DNA of 64,000 bases, taken from Lingula anatina (Eukaryota > Brachiopoda > Lingulata > Lingulida > Lingulidae). Below are positions 47,350-59,668 of the stretch, in pieces. The number at the start of each line of letters is the position of its first letter. The stretch's first letter is position 1. Below the pieces are notes generated by a model that saw nothing but the letters and a program-made list of their open reading frames with translations, had not been told where the DNA came from and did not search any database. The stretch is taken from assembly GCF_001039355.2 (NCBI RefSeq), contig NW_019775708.1, positions 175,916 through 239,915 on the forward strand. Direction: 5' to 3'. The position numbers and the translations under genes were made by a program.

Positions 47350-50300
47350 CAGCATTAATAGCCTTGCAACTCATAACTGTGCTAAAGAACAACATGGAGG
47401 CAGTCTTGGAAGACCTTGTAAATGTGAAGACTTATATCTTGACCTTTTTGCTAACAGGGTGTAGCTGGTTAAATCATTCCCTTGTTTTTCTTCTGCATCC
47501 AGATCCTTAAATTAAAGAAAATGGAAACCTGCTGATCATATCTGACATCTATGATGCATTCACACAGGGAATATGTAACTATTTTTTTGGAGGTTATATT
47601 TTGATATCATAGTATTTACTATTACCCAGTATTGCCAGCCAAGCAGTACAACACCTGAGACCATGGAGTCTCACAGACCTAATTGTTATGGTGACAACTG
47701 TCCAATTGTTAGATTATCATGGCATCTTTCAAACATTTCTAAACCTGTTTTTTAGTGTTGGTAGAAATGCAACCTAGACTCCCCTCTGAGCTAACAGTTG
47801 TTGGCCGTCTGCTGCGATCAAATTGCCAATTAACTACCTAGGGGAATTCTGGGTAGCTGTTCAGAAAATTAATCCATCAAACTGACTGAGGAAGTTATGA
47901 GAAGTTACAGGATGATGAAGTGTGGATATGCGTGGCTGGTTATTTTTTTCTCTTTTTTTGTGAGTGTGATTATGCAGACATCTGGCAGTTTTGACAGCTT
48001 AATGGCTTTGTTATGTGTGGTTGACGACTCTCTCTAGCTATTCCTGACATGCATATGCGTACATATTTTAATGTTTTATTTTTTTTTAAGGGTGTTATTC
48101 ACCATAAAAAATTCAGTACTGCTGCAGTGTAACACCAAAATTAAAAATTTTGCCTGTTGTCTTTCCTTTTCTGCAAAGACATCAGTTAATTAAGAAAAAA
48201 CAAAAAAAGATTTATTTTTCTTAGTAGACACTTCCCCTTGTTTCCAACATACTTTTATAATCATCAGCTTTTCCATATTTTACTCAATTTCAGGAGGAGG
48301 TATGTCAGTCTGTTAATCTAATTGCATTCAGCAAGAGTCCCCATGGAGTAAGTGAACACTAGCTAAGCCGTCTAAATTCTTTGTGAACAGTCCCTGTGAT
48401 TAGAACAGGACCTATAACATAAAATGTTTTCTCCCTTGTTGGTCCTTATACTCCCTGTGCAGCCTGCGGTTTATGTCTTTCCTACTGTGTTAATTTAGTT
48501 TCATCCTAGACTAATTGGCTCGTTGAGTTTTAATTGAGCATGTCTGCAGTAATTGAGCCTATCCTTGGCATTGTAACTCTGGGTAATCCCTGGTGTGAGG
48601 AGGATGTGGCTGCCCACCACAAATGTCTACATTAATCAGGTTTTACTTGACCACTGATAGATGGGCTGGGTAGTAGAGATATAAGGAAGTGCTTGTAAGC
48701 CTCAGGCCTTCTTTCTGGCCTCTGTTATTCTAGGAATTGGAGTAGATAGCCTTAAGGATATCAAGTCATATTTTTCAGTAAATTCCTCTCTCTTTCTCAC
48801 TCACAGTAAAGTCTCTCGATCTTCTTCCTTTTCTTCTCTCTCTCTCTCTGTTTGCTTTGTTTTTCTATCACCTGCCTGTGCTGTTGTATCAAAATGTTGA
48901 CGTTAACTAATATTGATAGCTTAGCATGTAATTGTTATATCTACATAACTCAAGTTAGGCATTTATCACTTTAAACAATCAGTATGTTTTATTACTTGAT
49001 AAATGTTTGGTCATCAGCAGATAGATGTGGGCAGTATTCCTAATATTATCGATTGCTGCAGTAAAGACCAAGAAATATGGGAATTGAGTGAAGTTAATAG
49101 TTTCCATTTCAAGTGATAGGCAGTTATTTAGGGATGCCTTAGTTGTGGCATTGTGTTACATGTTGAGATGTGTTAGGTGAGACAGTGTGGACGAAGAATG
49201 TGTTTGAAGAACTTGTAAGGAAGATGGCTGTAACACATTTTTAAAATTTCATACTTTATACAGTTTAAGTAGTAGACTTGAATGTACAGAATCTATGGAN
49301 CAGCATTAATAGCCTTGCAACTCATAACTGTGCTAAAGAACAACATGGAGGCAGTCTTGGAAGACCTTGTAAATGTGAAGACTTATATCTTGACCTTTTT
49401 GCTAACAGGGTGTAGCTGGTTAAATCATTCCCTTGTTTTTCTTCTGCATCCAGATCCTTAAATTAAAGAAAATGGAAACCTGCTGATCATATCTGACATC
49501 TATGATGCATTCACACAGGGAATATGTAACTATTTTTTTGGAGGTTATATTTTGATATCATAGTATTTACTATTACCCAGTATTGCCAGCCAAGCAGTAC
49601 AACACCTGAGACCATGGAGTCTCACAGACCTAATTGTTATGGTGACAACTGTCCAATTGTTAGATTATCATGGCATCTTTCAAACATTTCTAAACCTGTT
49701 TTTTAGTGTTGGTAGAAATGCAACCTAGACTCCCCTCTGAGCTAACAGTTGTTGGCCGTCTGCTGCGATCAAATTGCCAATTAACTACCTAGGGGAATTC
49801 TGGGTAGCTGTTCAGAAAATTAATCCATCAAACTGACTGAGGAAGTTATGAGAAGTTACAGGATGATGAAGTGTGGATATGCGTGGCTGGTTATTTTTTT
49901 CTCTTTTTTTGTGAGTGTGATTATGCAGACATCTGGCAGTTTTGACAGCTTAATGGCTTTGTTATGTGTGGTTGACGACTCTCTCTAGCTATTCCTGACA
50001 TGCATATGCGTACATATTTTAATGTTTTATTTTTTTTTAAGGGTGTTATTCACCATAAAAAATTCAGTACTGCTGCAGTGTAACACCAAAATTAAAAATT
50101 TTGCCTGTTGTCTTTCCTTTTCTGCAAAGACATCAGTTAATTAAGAAAAAACAAAAAAAGATTTATTTTTCTTAGTAGACACTTCCCCTTGTTTCCAACA
50201 TACTTTTATAATCATCAGCTTTTCCATATTTTACTCAATTTCAGGAGGAGGTATGTCAGTCTGTTAATCTAATTGCATTCAGCAAGAGTCCCCATGGAGT

Positions 50301-51250
50301 AAGTGAACACTAGCTAAGCCGTCTAAATTCTTTGTGAACAGTCCCTGTGATTAGAACAGGACCTATAACATAAAATGTTTTCTCCCTTGTTGGGCCTTAT
50401 ACTCCCTGTGCAGCCTGCGGTTTATGTCTTTCCTACTGTGTTAATTTAGTTTCATCCTAGACTAATTGGCTCGTTGAGTTTTAATTGAGCATGTCTGCAG
50501 TAATTGAGCCTATCCTTGGCATTGTAACTCTGGGTAATCCCTGGTGTGAGGAGGATGTGGCTGCCCACCACAAATGTCTACATTAATCAGGTTTTACTTG
50601 ACCACTGATAGATGGGCTGGGTAGTAGAGATATAAGGAAGTGCTTGTAAGCCTCAGGCCTTCTTTCTGGCCTCTGTTATTCTAGGAATTGGAGTAGATAG
50701 CCTTAAGGATATCAAGTCATATTTTTCAGTAAATTCCTCTCTCTTTCTCACTCACAGTAAAGTCTCTCGATCTTCTTCCTTTTCTTCTCTCTCTCTCTCT
50801 GTTTGCTTTGTTTTTCTATCACCTGCCTGTGCTGTTGTATCAAAATGTTGACGTTAACTAATATTGATAGCTTAGCATGTAATTGTTATATCTACATAAC
50901 TCAAGTTAGGCATTTATCACTTTAAACAATCAGTATGTTTTATTACTTGATAAATGTTTGGTCATCAGCAGATAGATGTGGGCAGTATTCCTAATATTAT
51001 CGATTGCTGCAGTAAAGACCAAGAAATATGGGAATTGAGTGAAGTTAATAGTTTCCATTTCAAGTGATAGGCAGTTATTTAGGGATGCCTTAGTTGTGGC
51101 ATTGTGTTACATGTTGAGATGTGTTAGGTGAGACAGTGTGGACGAAGAATGTGTTTGAAGAACTTGTAAGGAAGATGGCTGTAAAACATTTTTAAAATTT
51201 CATACTTTATACAGTTTAAGTAGTAGACTTGAATGTACAGAATCTATGGA
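47350..51250. repeat. 1950-bp direct duplication around a single N
   Basis: 47350-49299 and 49301-51250 are near-identical and flank one N at 49300. Differences by eye include GGTCCTTATA versus GGGCCTTATA, and GTAACACA versus GTAAAACA. A boundary exactly at the N and almost no divergence indicate an assembly join (unmerged overlap or the two haplotypes) rather than a genomic tandem duplication. Confidence 0.9.
48306..48348. mobile_element. Arm fragment of the hairpin element family
   Basis: GTTAATCTAATTGCATTCAG and GCAAGAGTCCCCATGGAG match the right arm of the hairpin at 43241-43289. The same fragment appears again at 50257-50299 through the duplication. Confidence 0.5.
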
Positions 51251-54200
51251 TTCAATGAAATAGAAGTTTTGTATAAGTTTTATATTTTGGTAACTGTGGA
51301 AAAAGATAAATATATAACAAAAACACCTCCAGAATATGGTTATATTCAGCAACTTGTCCCTCCATGGTGCAGCCTAGAGTTGTCTAGAAAATCTTGATAC
51401 AAACCATACACTGTAAAAAAAGTCTTATCAAATAAGATACAAATGAGGCAGGAAAACATGTGATTTGGATCATGTACATTTGATTACTGATAGTGCAGCT
51501 AATGTAAATAGTGTGTATCTGCATTGGTGTTTGGTATTTGTACATGGGATTAGAAGTATCAGCAAAATGCCAATATGTCTATGCAGATAGTAAGCAGATA
51601 TGGTCCTTTTGTAGGGGTGTAGCATGGAGAAGAGAAGGAGAAAAGGAGAGGGGATTTGAGAGTGAGAGACAGGGGGGAGGTGGATATCCAATATGTGGGA
51701 AGGATAAGTTGGACGAAAAGAAAAAGAGAAGACTTACACTTATAATACTTTCTCCAAACTTCTTCACATGCTTTGAATAGCTAACATAAGAAACACATGC
51801 TCTTAGGACATCAAATGACCTTTGACAATTGATTTTCCTTGATTGTACAGGTAATTGCCCCAGAACAGAGTTGAATTCCCATAAGAATGGCAGGATTTCT
51901 ATCTTATAATGACATGATTACTGTTGAGAATTGGATAAAAAAAAGCCCGTTTACCTGGGGTGGCTTAACCTAAGACATTTAGAAGCTAGTAAATTAGCAG
52001 TGGGTTTCTTTATCCAGCGCTGTTTGTGATACCCTACATACTAGCCTGGAGTATGGTTGATGCTTTACTTTTATTCTGGGTCGAAATTATGTCATTATTT
52101 TATGATTATTCCATGATGATGATGATTGCCGAGATTCCACTACCTACATTATGGCCTCAGGTCAGTCATTGTTGTGAAATGGACATTTGTCATTGTTAAC
52201 TTAACAGTTGCACTTAAATGGTTACCGAGGTTGAAGGACTTATATTTTGTGTTCCTGCTTAAACGTAGGAAGAAACATAGATTTATGAATTTCAAGGGAG
52301 AGTCGAAGTATTGTCAAGACTCTTGAATGGAATGCAAGAAGAAGCAAAAGATGAGTGATGACTATTTACTAGGTAATTATTTCTGTTTTCTCATGATGTA
52401 TCCAGATTTCCTCGTGCATCATTTAGGGCAAAAAAAAAAGGTCTCACAGGAACAGGAACCTTTAACTGGATATGTGTTATTACCATCCAGTAAATAGTCT
52501 TATAGTCATTTAAGGTGTCTGTTGAGATGGTCAAGCTACCAGCATCAGAGCCTTCATATATTATTTCGAGTTGCTACCTAGACTTGTTTTGAGACAGTGA
52601 AGTGACAAAGGTGCATTATACTTCGGTGTGATTTTTTTCTCTCTGAACTGTGGTGTCACAGCTTCTATATTATATAGTCTTTTATACAATAAATCAGTCA
52701 TGTAAGAAACTGCTGGCCAGCAGTGAAGGGACGATTGTTTGTAAAGATGTCATTCAGTGGTTGAAGGGATTTTCAAGTTATGAAGACAACTTTTGTGGAG
52801 TCCAATGAAGATTTTCTTGCTCAGCAATAGACAGGCATATCCCCACCAAGGTTATTACTGGTAGCATAACACCATGTGATATTGAAAATAAATAACTTTG
52901 ACTGGTCTTTGTTTGGATAACAAAGCAATCGGCTTTGTGACTTCTCAGGTATTGTGATAAATGTTGTACAACAAACTCAGTAGAAGATTGATATTATCTA
53001 TAGGACATGGTGTACCAGCTGCAGGTGGAAGAGAGGCTGAAAAGACAAAGAGCAATATTGGACAGAATGTATTTGCCTGTTAAATTTGGCTTAATCAAAA
53101 CGGCTGCTGGAAAATAGTTTTAGGGTCTTTGCTCTTTGTGAAAAAAAAGTTATATTCTGCTTTTATATATATTTAAGATCTCGATTGTGACAACTGGAGT
53201 ATAGATGCTGATCAGAAAAGATGACAGAGAACCAGAATTGTCAGAAAAAGTATTGGATACTCATTACAGACATTCAGCATTGTCCTGTGTGTGACTGTTA
53301 ACTATTGACACGGATGGTGGATGTATTAAGTTGCAGTAGATTAAAGTACACTGTCTAAAGCGAATGAACATGAAAATTGACAGTTCATCATAGAAGTACA
53401 GATTTGAATGGATGAGTTTGTCACCACAGTAACATTCCACTTGGAACTTTATTAGGTCTTTTCTCGGGAAAGAAAAATCAACTATAAAAAACATATTTGC
53501 TGTCACATGTATTCTAAAGGAATGGTGAGTACACACATATATACATATTTCAGTAGAAGTGACAAGTTTTCTCTGTAAATCTCTGTCTAGTGTAATGGTG
53601 GAAAATCCCAAATAACAAAAAAGATTGAAAAGTGAAGCTGGCCTAGGTATATATGGCCAAGTTGTGGAAAGAATAAGTTGTATTTGTTTTACAAAAAAGA
53701 AAATAAAGAAATAAATAAACTGTACTGGCAGTTGAGCTACTGTAGTATATAGCCATCTCTGGAGAAGTTTATTGGGATAGTTAAGAATTATGGAAAAGGT
53801 TGAATCTGAAGAAAGTTTATTATTGAACAATAGATATTTTTTGACATCAGGAAAGAAATTCAAGTTCTGCTATATTGCAGTATCTGGTACAGTTAGCTAA
53901 GATTGGAACTGAAAGGGGTATGTTTATAAACAGACAAAGTGAGTGCAATATTCTGCCAACTGTTAGGGAAAATTCCCGGAATAGAGACCTCTATATCCCC
54001 TATTTATTTAGTTGAGATTGAGTCTGAAAGCTGCTTGTTTATTAACATTCTAAGTGCAGCAACTGACATTTCATTTTTTTTAGTACATCACTAGCGATCC
54101 TTCTAAACATGCTGTTTAATTGGCTCAGTATTTTCATTTTCCTTGGTCTTCTCCTCATTAGCTATGTATTTAATGTTTTGATAAGCAGAAAGTTACAAAA

Positions 54201-55740
54201 GTGACTTTTGGACATGTTTTGATAATGTAGTGAATGCAGTTGAGCAATTTAGATGATGAATGTCTAGTGATCTAATTTTTTTAGTGCTGCATAACAGCAT
54301 GCTTTTTTATAATGGGTATATTTTTGCTTGTGTAGCCACCCAACACAACTGTTTCATTTCAGAAAACGAAATCATCACAGCTGGAAAAGCTACTTAGCTT
54401 CCACATTTTTTTTATTTCACTATTAAAGAAACACCTTTTCTTATTGCCCTTCTATTTGAAATGCAGACCATACTTTATCAGCTAAGATATATTGCTACTA
54501 AATGAAATTTTCATGATATTTTGTGGTGCAAGGGATGCTGGTTAATTTTGAAAATTAGTTTGTTATTTGCATATGTTTTCTCCTTTCGCACTTCTGTTAA
54601 AAATACAACACAGTATGTCTGTTTTAACCATGGAAGTTGCTTACATTTCAGCTGGGGGTTCTGGCAAAGTTCTCAGACTGCTATTATTATAGGAATTGTT
54701 GACGAGGACTGCCATGGAGAAAAAATATACAGTAAAAGGGTTAAAGATCCTTTTCTGACATCAGTGGAATTTCAGTGTGTTATAATATTACCTTGTGGAA
54801 GGTGCCCCAAATGGCAGAGGCTAGGTCTCCTGAGGTACGCCTGTGATTAGCTGTGGAATCTATCAGAGCTTAGTTGTTAAATTATATGCTTTACTTTGTT
54901 ATTTTTTCAGTAATAAAGGGTGTCGGATACAGGAGAGGAAATAACCATTGGTATCAGTAAATACCTCTTGGGATTTACTGTTATTGTGATGATTATTTTT
55001 GTTGTTTTAAAATTATTTTCATAACAAAAAGGATGTTAATTCCAGGTGGTAATGGATAAGCTTAAGTTGATATTATAAGTATACAACATTCTTTACCCCC
55101 CCCCCCCTATTTTTTTACTGGTTTCTGCAGCACAACTAATGCCTATATATGCATTCTACCCACACTTAATGTCAGTCAGCCCTCCTCTTTGATGTTCATA
55201 TCTTCCTCCCAGGGATAAACTCATCAACCTTCTTTAAGTCTGCCCTCCAAGGGGAATATTTTGAGAGACCCCTGTAATAGGTTCCAGAAAAAGGTCGATT
55301 TTTACTGACCTTGTAACTAACATAGGTGAATGCCTACCCGTTCCTGGAATTTGTAACTTTTTTGGCCAACATGAAAGGATCTAGAAAGAGAAGATTAGAC
55401 ACAGTAGAACTCATGTATGTTAATTCTACGCCCATCAGATATTCGCTATTTTAGGTCTGATAAATACGGAATGTTCCTCATCACCAATGAGTCTCTATCT
55501 ACCACTGGAATCACTCTGACATATATTTGTCATCAGAATAGTGATAATTTGTGCGGAAAAAATTAGTATTTTAGATTGATATTCTCTTTGATTTGTTTTA
55601 GTTACAATGAATGCTAGGAAATGACAATACCCAACTCATTGTTCTGCTCTCTGGCTGTAGGTTGGTTTTTTATTGATACAGATTTTTTTCTTAAACAATA
55701 AAGACTTTTAAACTAATGCTCTTTGTTGTTTGCTTGGCAG
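51251..55740 (+). other. Intronic sequence, no gene seen
   Basis: AT-rich intron. The 199-codon minus-strand frame at 53264-53863 lacks an ATG start and any homology. Nothing supported. Confidence 0.5.
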
Positions 55741-55803
55741 GTCATTGCTGGAGTTGAAAGTTTCTCTTTGGATCACCAGATCGTAATGGATTTCTTTATT
55801 TAG
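55741..55803 (+). CDS. Possible alternative terminal exon of the zinc-finger gene
   Basis: A good acceptor (TTGTTTGCTTGGCAG) is followed in phase 0 by 20 codons (VIAGVESFSLDHQIVMDFFI) and TAG. The phase fits splicing from the exon ending at 25820 or from the exon ending at 30521. There is no homology, and the nearest AATAAA is about 660 bp downstream (about 56463). This is a splice-signal observation only. Confidence 0.15.
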   Translation, partial: VIAGVESFSLDHQIVMDFFI

Positions 55804-56376
55804 AATCACAAGCTGTAAAGAAGTCTAGTCACTGTTATTTACATTTAATGCTATCAAAATTACCTTTAAGTAGAACTTGACATTTTAGTCAGTTGTCTTG
55901 TAGATGTACTATTTAAGTAATGGCAATGTAATTTTATTATGCTTTATGGGCTCTGGTAATTTGATGTGCAGTGGAATTAAATGAAATCCATTGGAACTTG
56001 TTTTATTTTTTTTATTCATGTGAACATGATAAAAAACACGATGATAGTGCTTTGATAAATAAGTCAAAAAGACTTGGTAGTTGTCCTGTGATGGGTTAGT
56101 GACTGCCCTTTTATTTCAGCTGTGAGGATTCATGGATAGTTTCTCCTTTCCTGATACCCAGATGGTTTTCAATTTTAATATTTTTATATTAAGGAAGCAA
56201 AATTCTTATGAAAAAAATAAGGTGTGATGAATTAATTATGTTGTATTATATTTACTGTATCATGTGTTGAAGCACTGAATGCAAATGCATCAGAATGATA
56301 ATAGGATGCTGTGCCAAAGAAGGCACAACCAACACAATATGAGAAATGGAAGATTTTGTCACCAGATGGCACCAGG

Positions 56377-56379
<3 letters not shown>

Positions 56380-56405
<26 letters not shown>
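56380..56405. repeat. T homopolymer
   Basis: Twenty-six consecutive T. Confidence 0.9.
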
Positions 56406-56408
<3 letters not shown>

Positions 56409-59400
56409 GGTAAATGATAATGATTGAAAGCATCAGCTTTTTTCTCACTGGACTTTGAAATTAAATAAAATAGTTTTTAGTGTTTAGATGATACATTATG
56501 TTTTTTTATGTCACCATGGAACTGTGTGTCCTTTGCAGCTATTTCATGTGTAACATGATATGGTTGGATCCACTTTGTATCTAGAACAAAATGTTTTATG
56601 ATATCTTGAAAAGGCTGTGTAACTTGTGCGAACGGGTTGATTTCAAGAGTTTTCTTGAAGGACTTTTTACCAATAGATATAGATTCCACCTTGTTATAAA
56701 ACGTCTTTTTGAAAACGTGATTGATGATGATCAGTAATGTGGGGGACACTTTTTTTCACTACTTACAGTAAAAAGCTGTAGGAACACAAACATCTGTTTT
56801 AATTGATCTGTCTGGTGAAGTTTTAAATCTAAAGAGGTTTTGAAATTTAAAGATATTTTTACTGTTAACAGAGAAAAAAGCCAGAAAAAGTAAAGTTTAT
56901 AGAAGGAGAAAAGACAAAGGAAGAAAGAAAGATAACAAGTTTGAAAGAAAGAAAAAACAACACAATCAAGCAATTGTGAGATGTGCACGCAATTCCCAAC
57001 CCATGAAGGTGATTATACCATTCAGATTTTAAGCACATTGTTGGCAGGAACATCTCGTATATCTCTCCAGGTGTGCATCCCGTGCAATGCATGATCTTCC
57101 AACAATAACAGCCACGATCTTTTAGTTGTGCAGTTACGTTTTGGGCAGCTCCTCAAGTTTCTTGATATGCACATGCTTACGCCATTAAAAGGGGCATGAA
57201 AACTTGTTTAGCGATGGTAGTTGATTACATTACTGCCTAGTTCGTGCAGTGGGGTGTGTTGCACACTATGTTTATATGTACAAAGCCAGGCCAAAACTGG
57301 TTTGTCAACTCTGCTAGGCAAGCTGGGAAGGAGGCTACTAAGAATGCATGATAATTGTGACAACTAGGTTTTAGAGCGAGAGAGAGAGTAAGAGAGAAGC
57401 ATCGTTAAAGAGACCAGTTGACAAGTTGTATTGATTATATATTGAATCTTCTCTGAATACCGAAGTCAGCAGCAGATGCATGACAGGATTTTATACTGGT
57501 AGTGATTACTATTAAAAAGATCCTTCGGTAAGTTGCTGTGTTTTTTTTGTCAAAGAGCAGTAGGTTCACTGCTGTCACTGATGGATTAAAATGTAAACAA
57601 ATTTAGTGATGGAGTTTAAGATATCGTACCTGTTCAGTGTAGTCTGCCTTTTATTTTACATGAAAATCATTGTGAAAATACTTTTGTACTTGAGATTAAA
57701 ATGATGGTTTTGCATATTTTTTGTTCTTAATTTTGAGCATATTTCTTCTGTAAATTGTTGATGTTTTGTTTGATGTTTCAATGCAAGTGGCGCCATTCTT
57801 TTGTGTCTAATATGCGCTCCCTTTGGCACTAATAATTCAGATCACCGTCATCACTTGAGATTACATATTTATGATTTAAAAAAGAATGTCTCACAAAGTG
57901 GGTCATGCATTTTCTGAAAAGGATGGGATGCTTAATCTATTTTATTATGTTTAAGTGACTGCTGTCATTTCATCGTGTTCACTTCATATGTCATGGACTA
58001 TTAGCATCACAGTGAAAGATCTTAAATCCCACACTGATGGAGAATATATTTATGCATTGCCAGCCAGTTATCTGCTTGACATCTTTCCTTGAGACCACCA
58101 GAATTAAAGATTAGAAAGTTTCTTTGCTATGTAGACTGTTTTTTATTTGAAAGTTGCAGAATTATTTTATGTGAAACAACCCTTTTTAGGCATATTCCCC
58201 TCATATGATTTGATTTTGACTGTCAGGAACATTCAGAGACATGGAGTAGCAGCGAGAAGCGTGGTACAGCAACAACAGTTAACAACAGTTAACTAACATT
58301 TCATTCATTGTTATTTCTATTGTTGTTTATTATTTAGAAAATTTTTGTTTTAGTAATAGGCAATTGCAAACATATAAAGTGGAAAAGAAATTGTTGTTTT
58401 GTCATTGACTGCTTTATTTTTCTGGTACCTTAAGTTGTAAACAAACAAAAGCACAAGCTGGGAGGGGACTAAGTACATAAGATTAATATTATTTTTAATA
58501 CATAAAAATAATTATATTCTTTACAAACCCTAGAAGTGCTATGTGAAAATGAGAGAAAAAAAGGGGGGAGGAGGCTTCAACGTTATGCATTCTCCTTCCC
58601 TTTGAGGAGAAAGGATACAAACACAGAGGGGGGTACAGGGGTCAGAGCACGTACCGAGGACATTTTTTCTCACCCTCTTGCTCAATCAGTATGTTTATGT
58701 GTACAAGGATCCTGAGTAAAAAGCATTAAAAAGACCTGATATATGGAAGGAATAGATCAGTGTGTTTATGAAGGCAGGGTAACACAAACATTGGTATTAA
58801 CTCCAGTAGCTTTTGCTTGACGCATACCTGTGTTCAGTGTAACCCTGGCCCTCTGTAACTTCACACAGTGGAGTAATGAACCGTGGTGATGGACAAACAT
58901 ACTTACTCTTAAGTTTGGTATTCACTGGTTTGAAGGAAAGTCCATAGAGGTAAAGAGAGTGGCTTTGTCCCATGCATAATGGCGCGCAAAGTTGTGTAAA
59001 TTGTCGGACAATGGGTGGAGTAAATAACTTCATTGCTGCACCTCCGCTACTGCTACAGTATGCAGAGTATGCGAGGTGGGTAGAAATATTTGCAGATAGA
59101 GAAACTTTCAAGAGGTTGACAACGTTGGCTAATAAACAGCCATTGCAGACAACTGTTACAAAATGCTACTGAGATGTAGTACTTGAGTGCAGGATTGTCA
59201 TAGGAGAAATGTTTTATTGAGGTAAAAAAAGTTCCTTGACTTTTACATGAATTTTGAGGCATTAACTGCAGCTCACATAAATTTATATGTACAACAGAAG
59301 TTTCAGGATGGATTAAAACTTGTAGTGAATTGAAGTATGACTAGGATAACTAATAATAATAATATAATTGCCACATGCCATGAATTCTAAGCAGTACATT

Positions 59401-59624
59401 TCTAGGAACATGTGTGACAAGGTGTGAGAAATACTACAAACACTCTGAGAGGTCAAAGGGCAAATGCCAGGATTTCAGGAATATTTGAAACCAAGTTGGC
59501 TGGTCAGGTTTTTTAACTAGCATTGAATGTGGTACATATATTTAATGTTTATGTTACAGTAAAAATCTAAAGAAAAAATTAGATTTTTGAAACTAAAAAT
59601 GACAAGGATTTTATGATGTGATTT

Positions 59625-59625
<1 letters not shown>

Positions 59626-59664
<39 letters not shown>
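59626..59664. repeat. (GA)n microsatellite
   Basis: About 19 dinucleotide units. Confidence 0.95.

Positions 59665-59668
<4 letters not shown>

Noticed and set aside
47350-51250. Genuine tandem segmental duplication of about 2 kb
   Set aside because: The join coincides exactly with a single N and divergence is only about two bases, so an assembly artefact is far more likely.
53264-53863. Longest frame in the window, 199 codons on the minus strand
   Set aside because: It begins at a non-ATG codon, is rich in Phe/Tyr/Ile/Leu as expected of AT-rich DNA, has no domain or splice context, and lies inside an intron.
54521-54850. 109-codon + strand frame in the intron
   Set aside because: No acceptor or donor in the right phase and no recognisable protein features; treated as chance.
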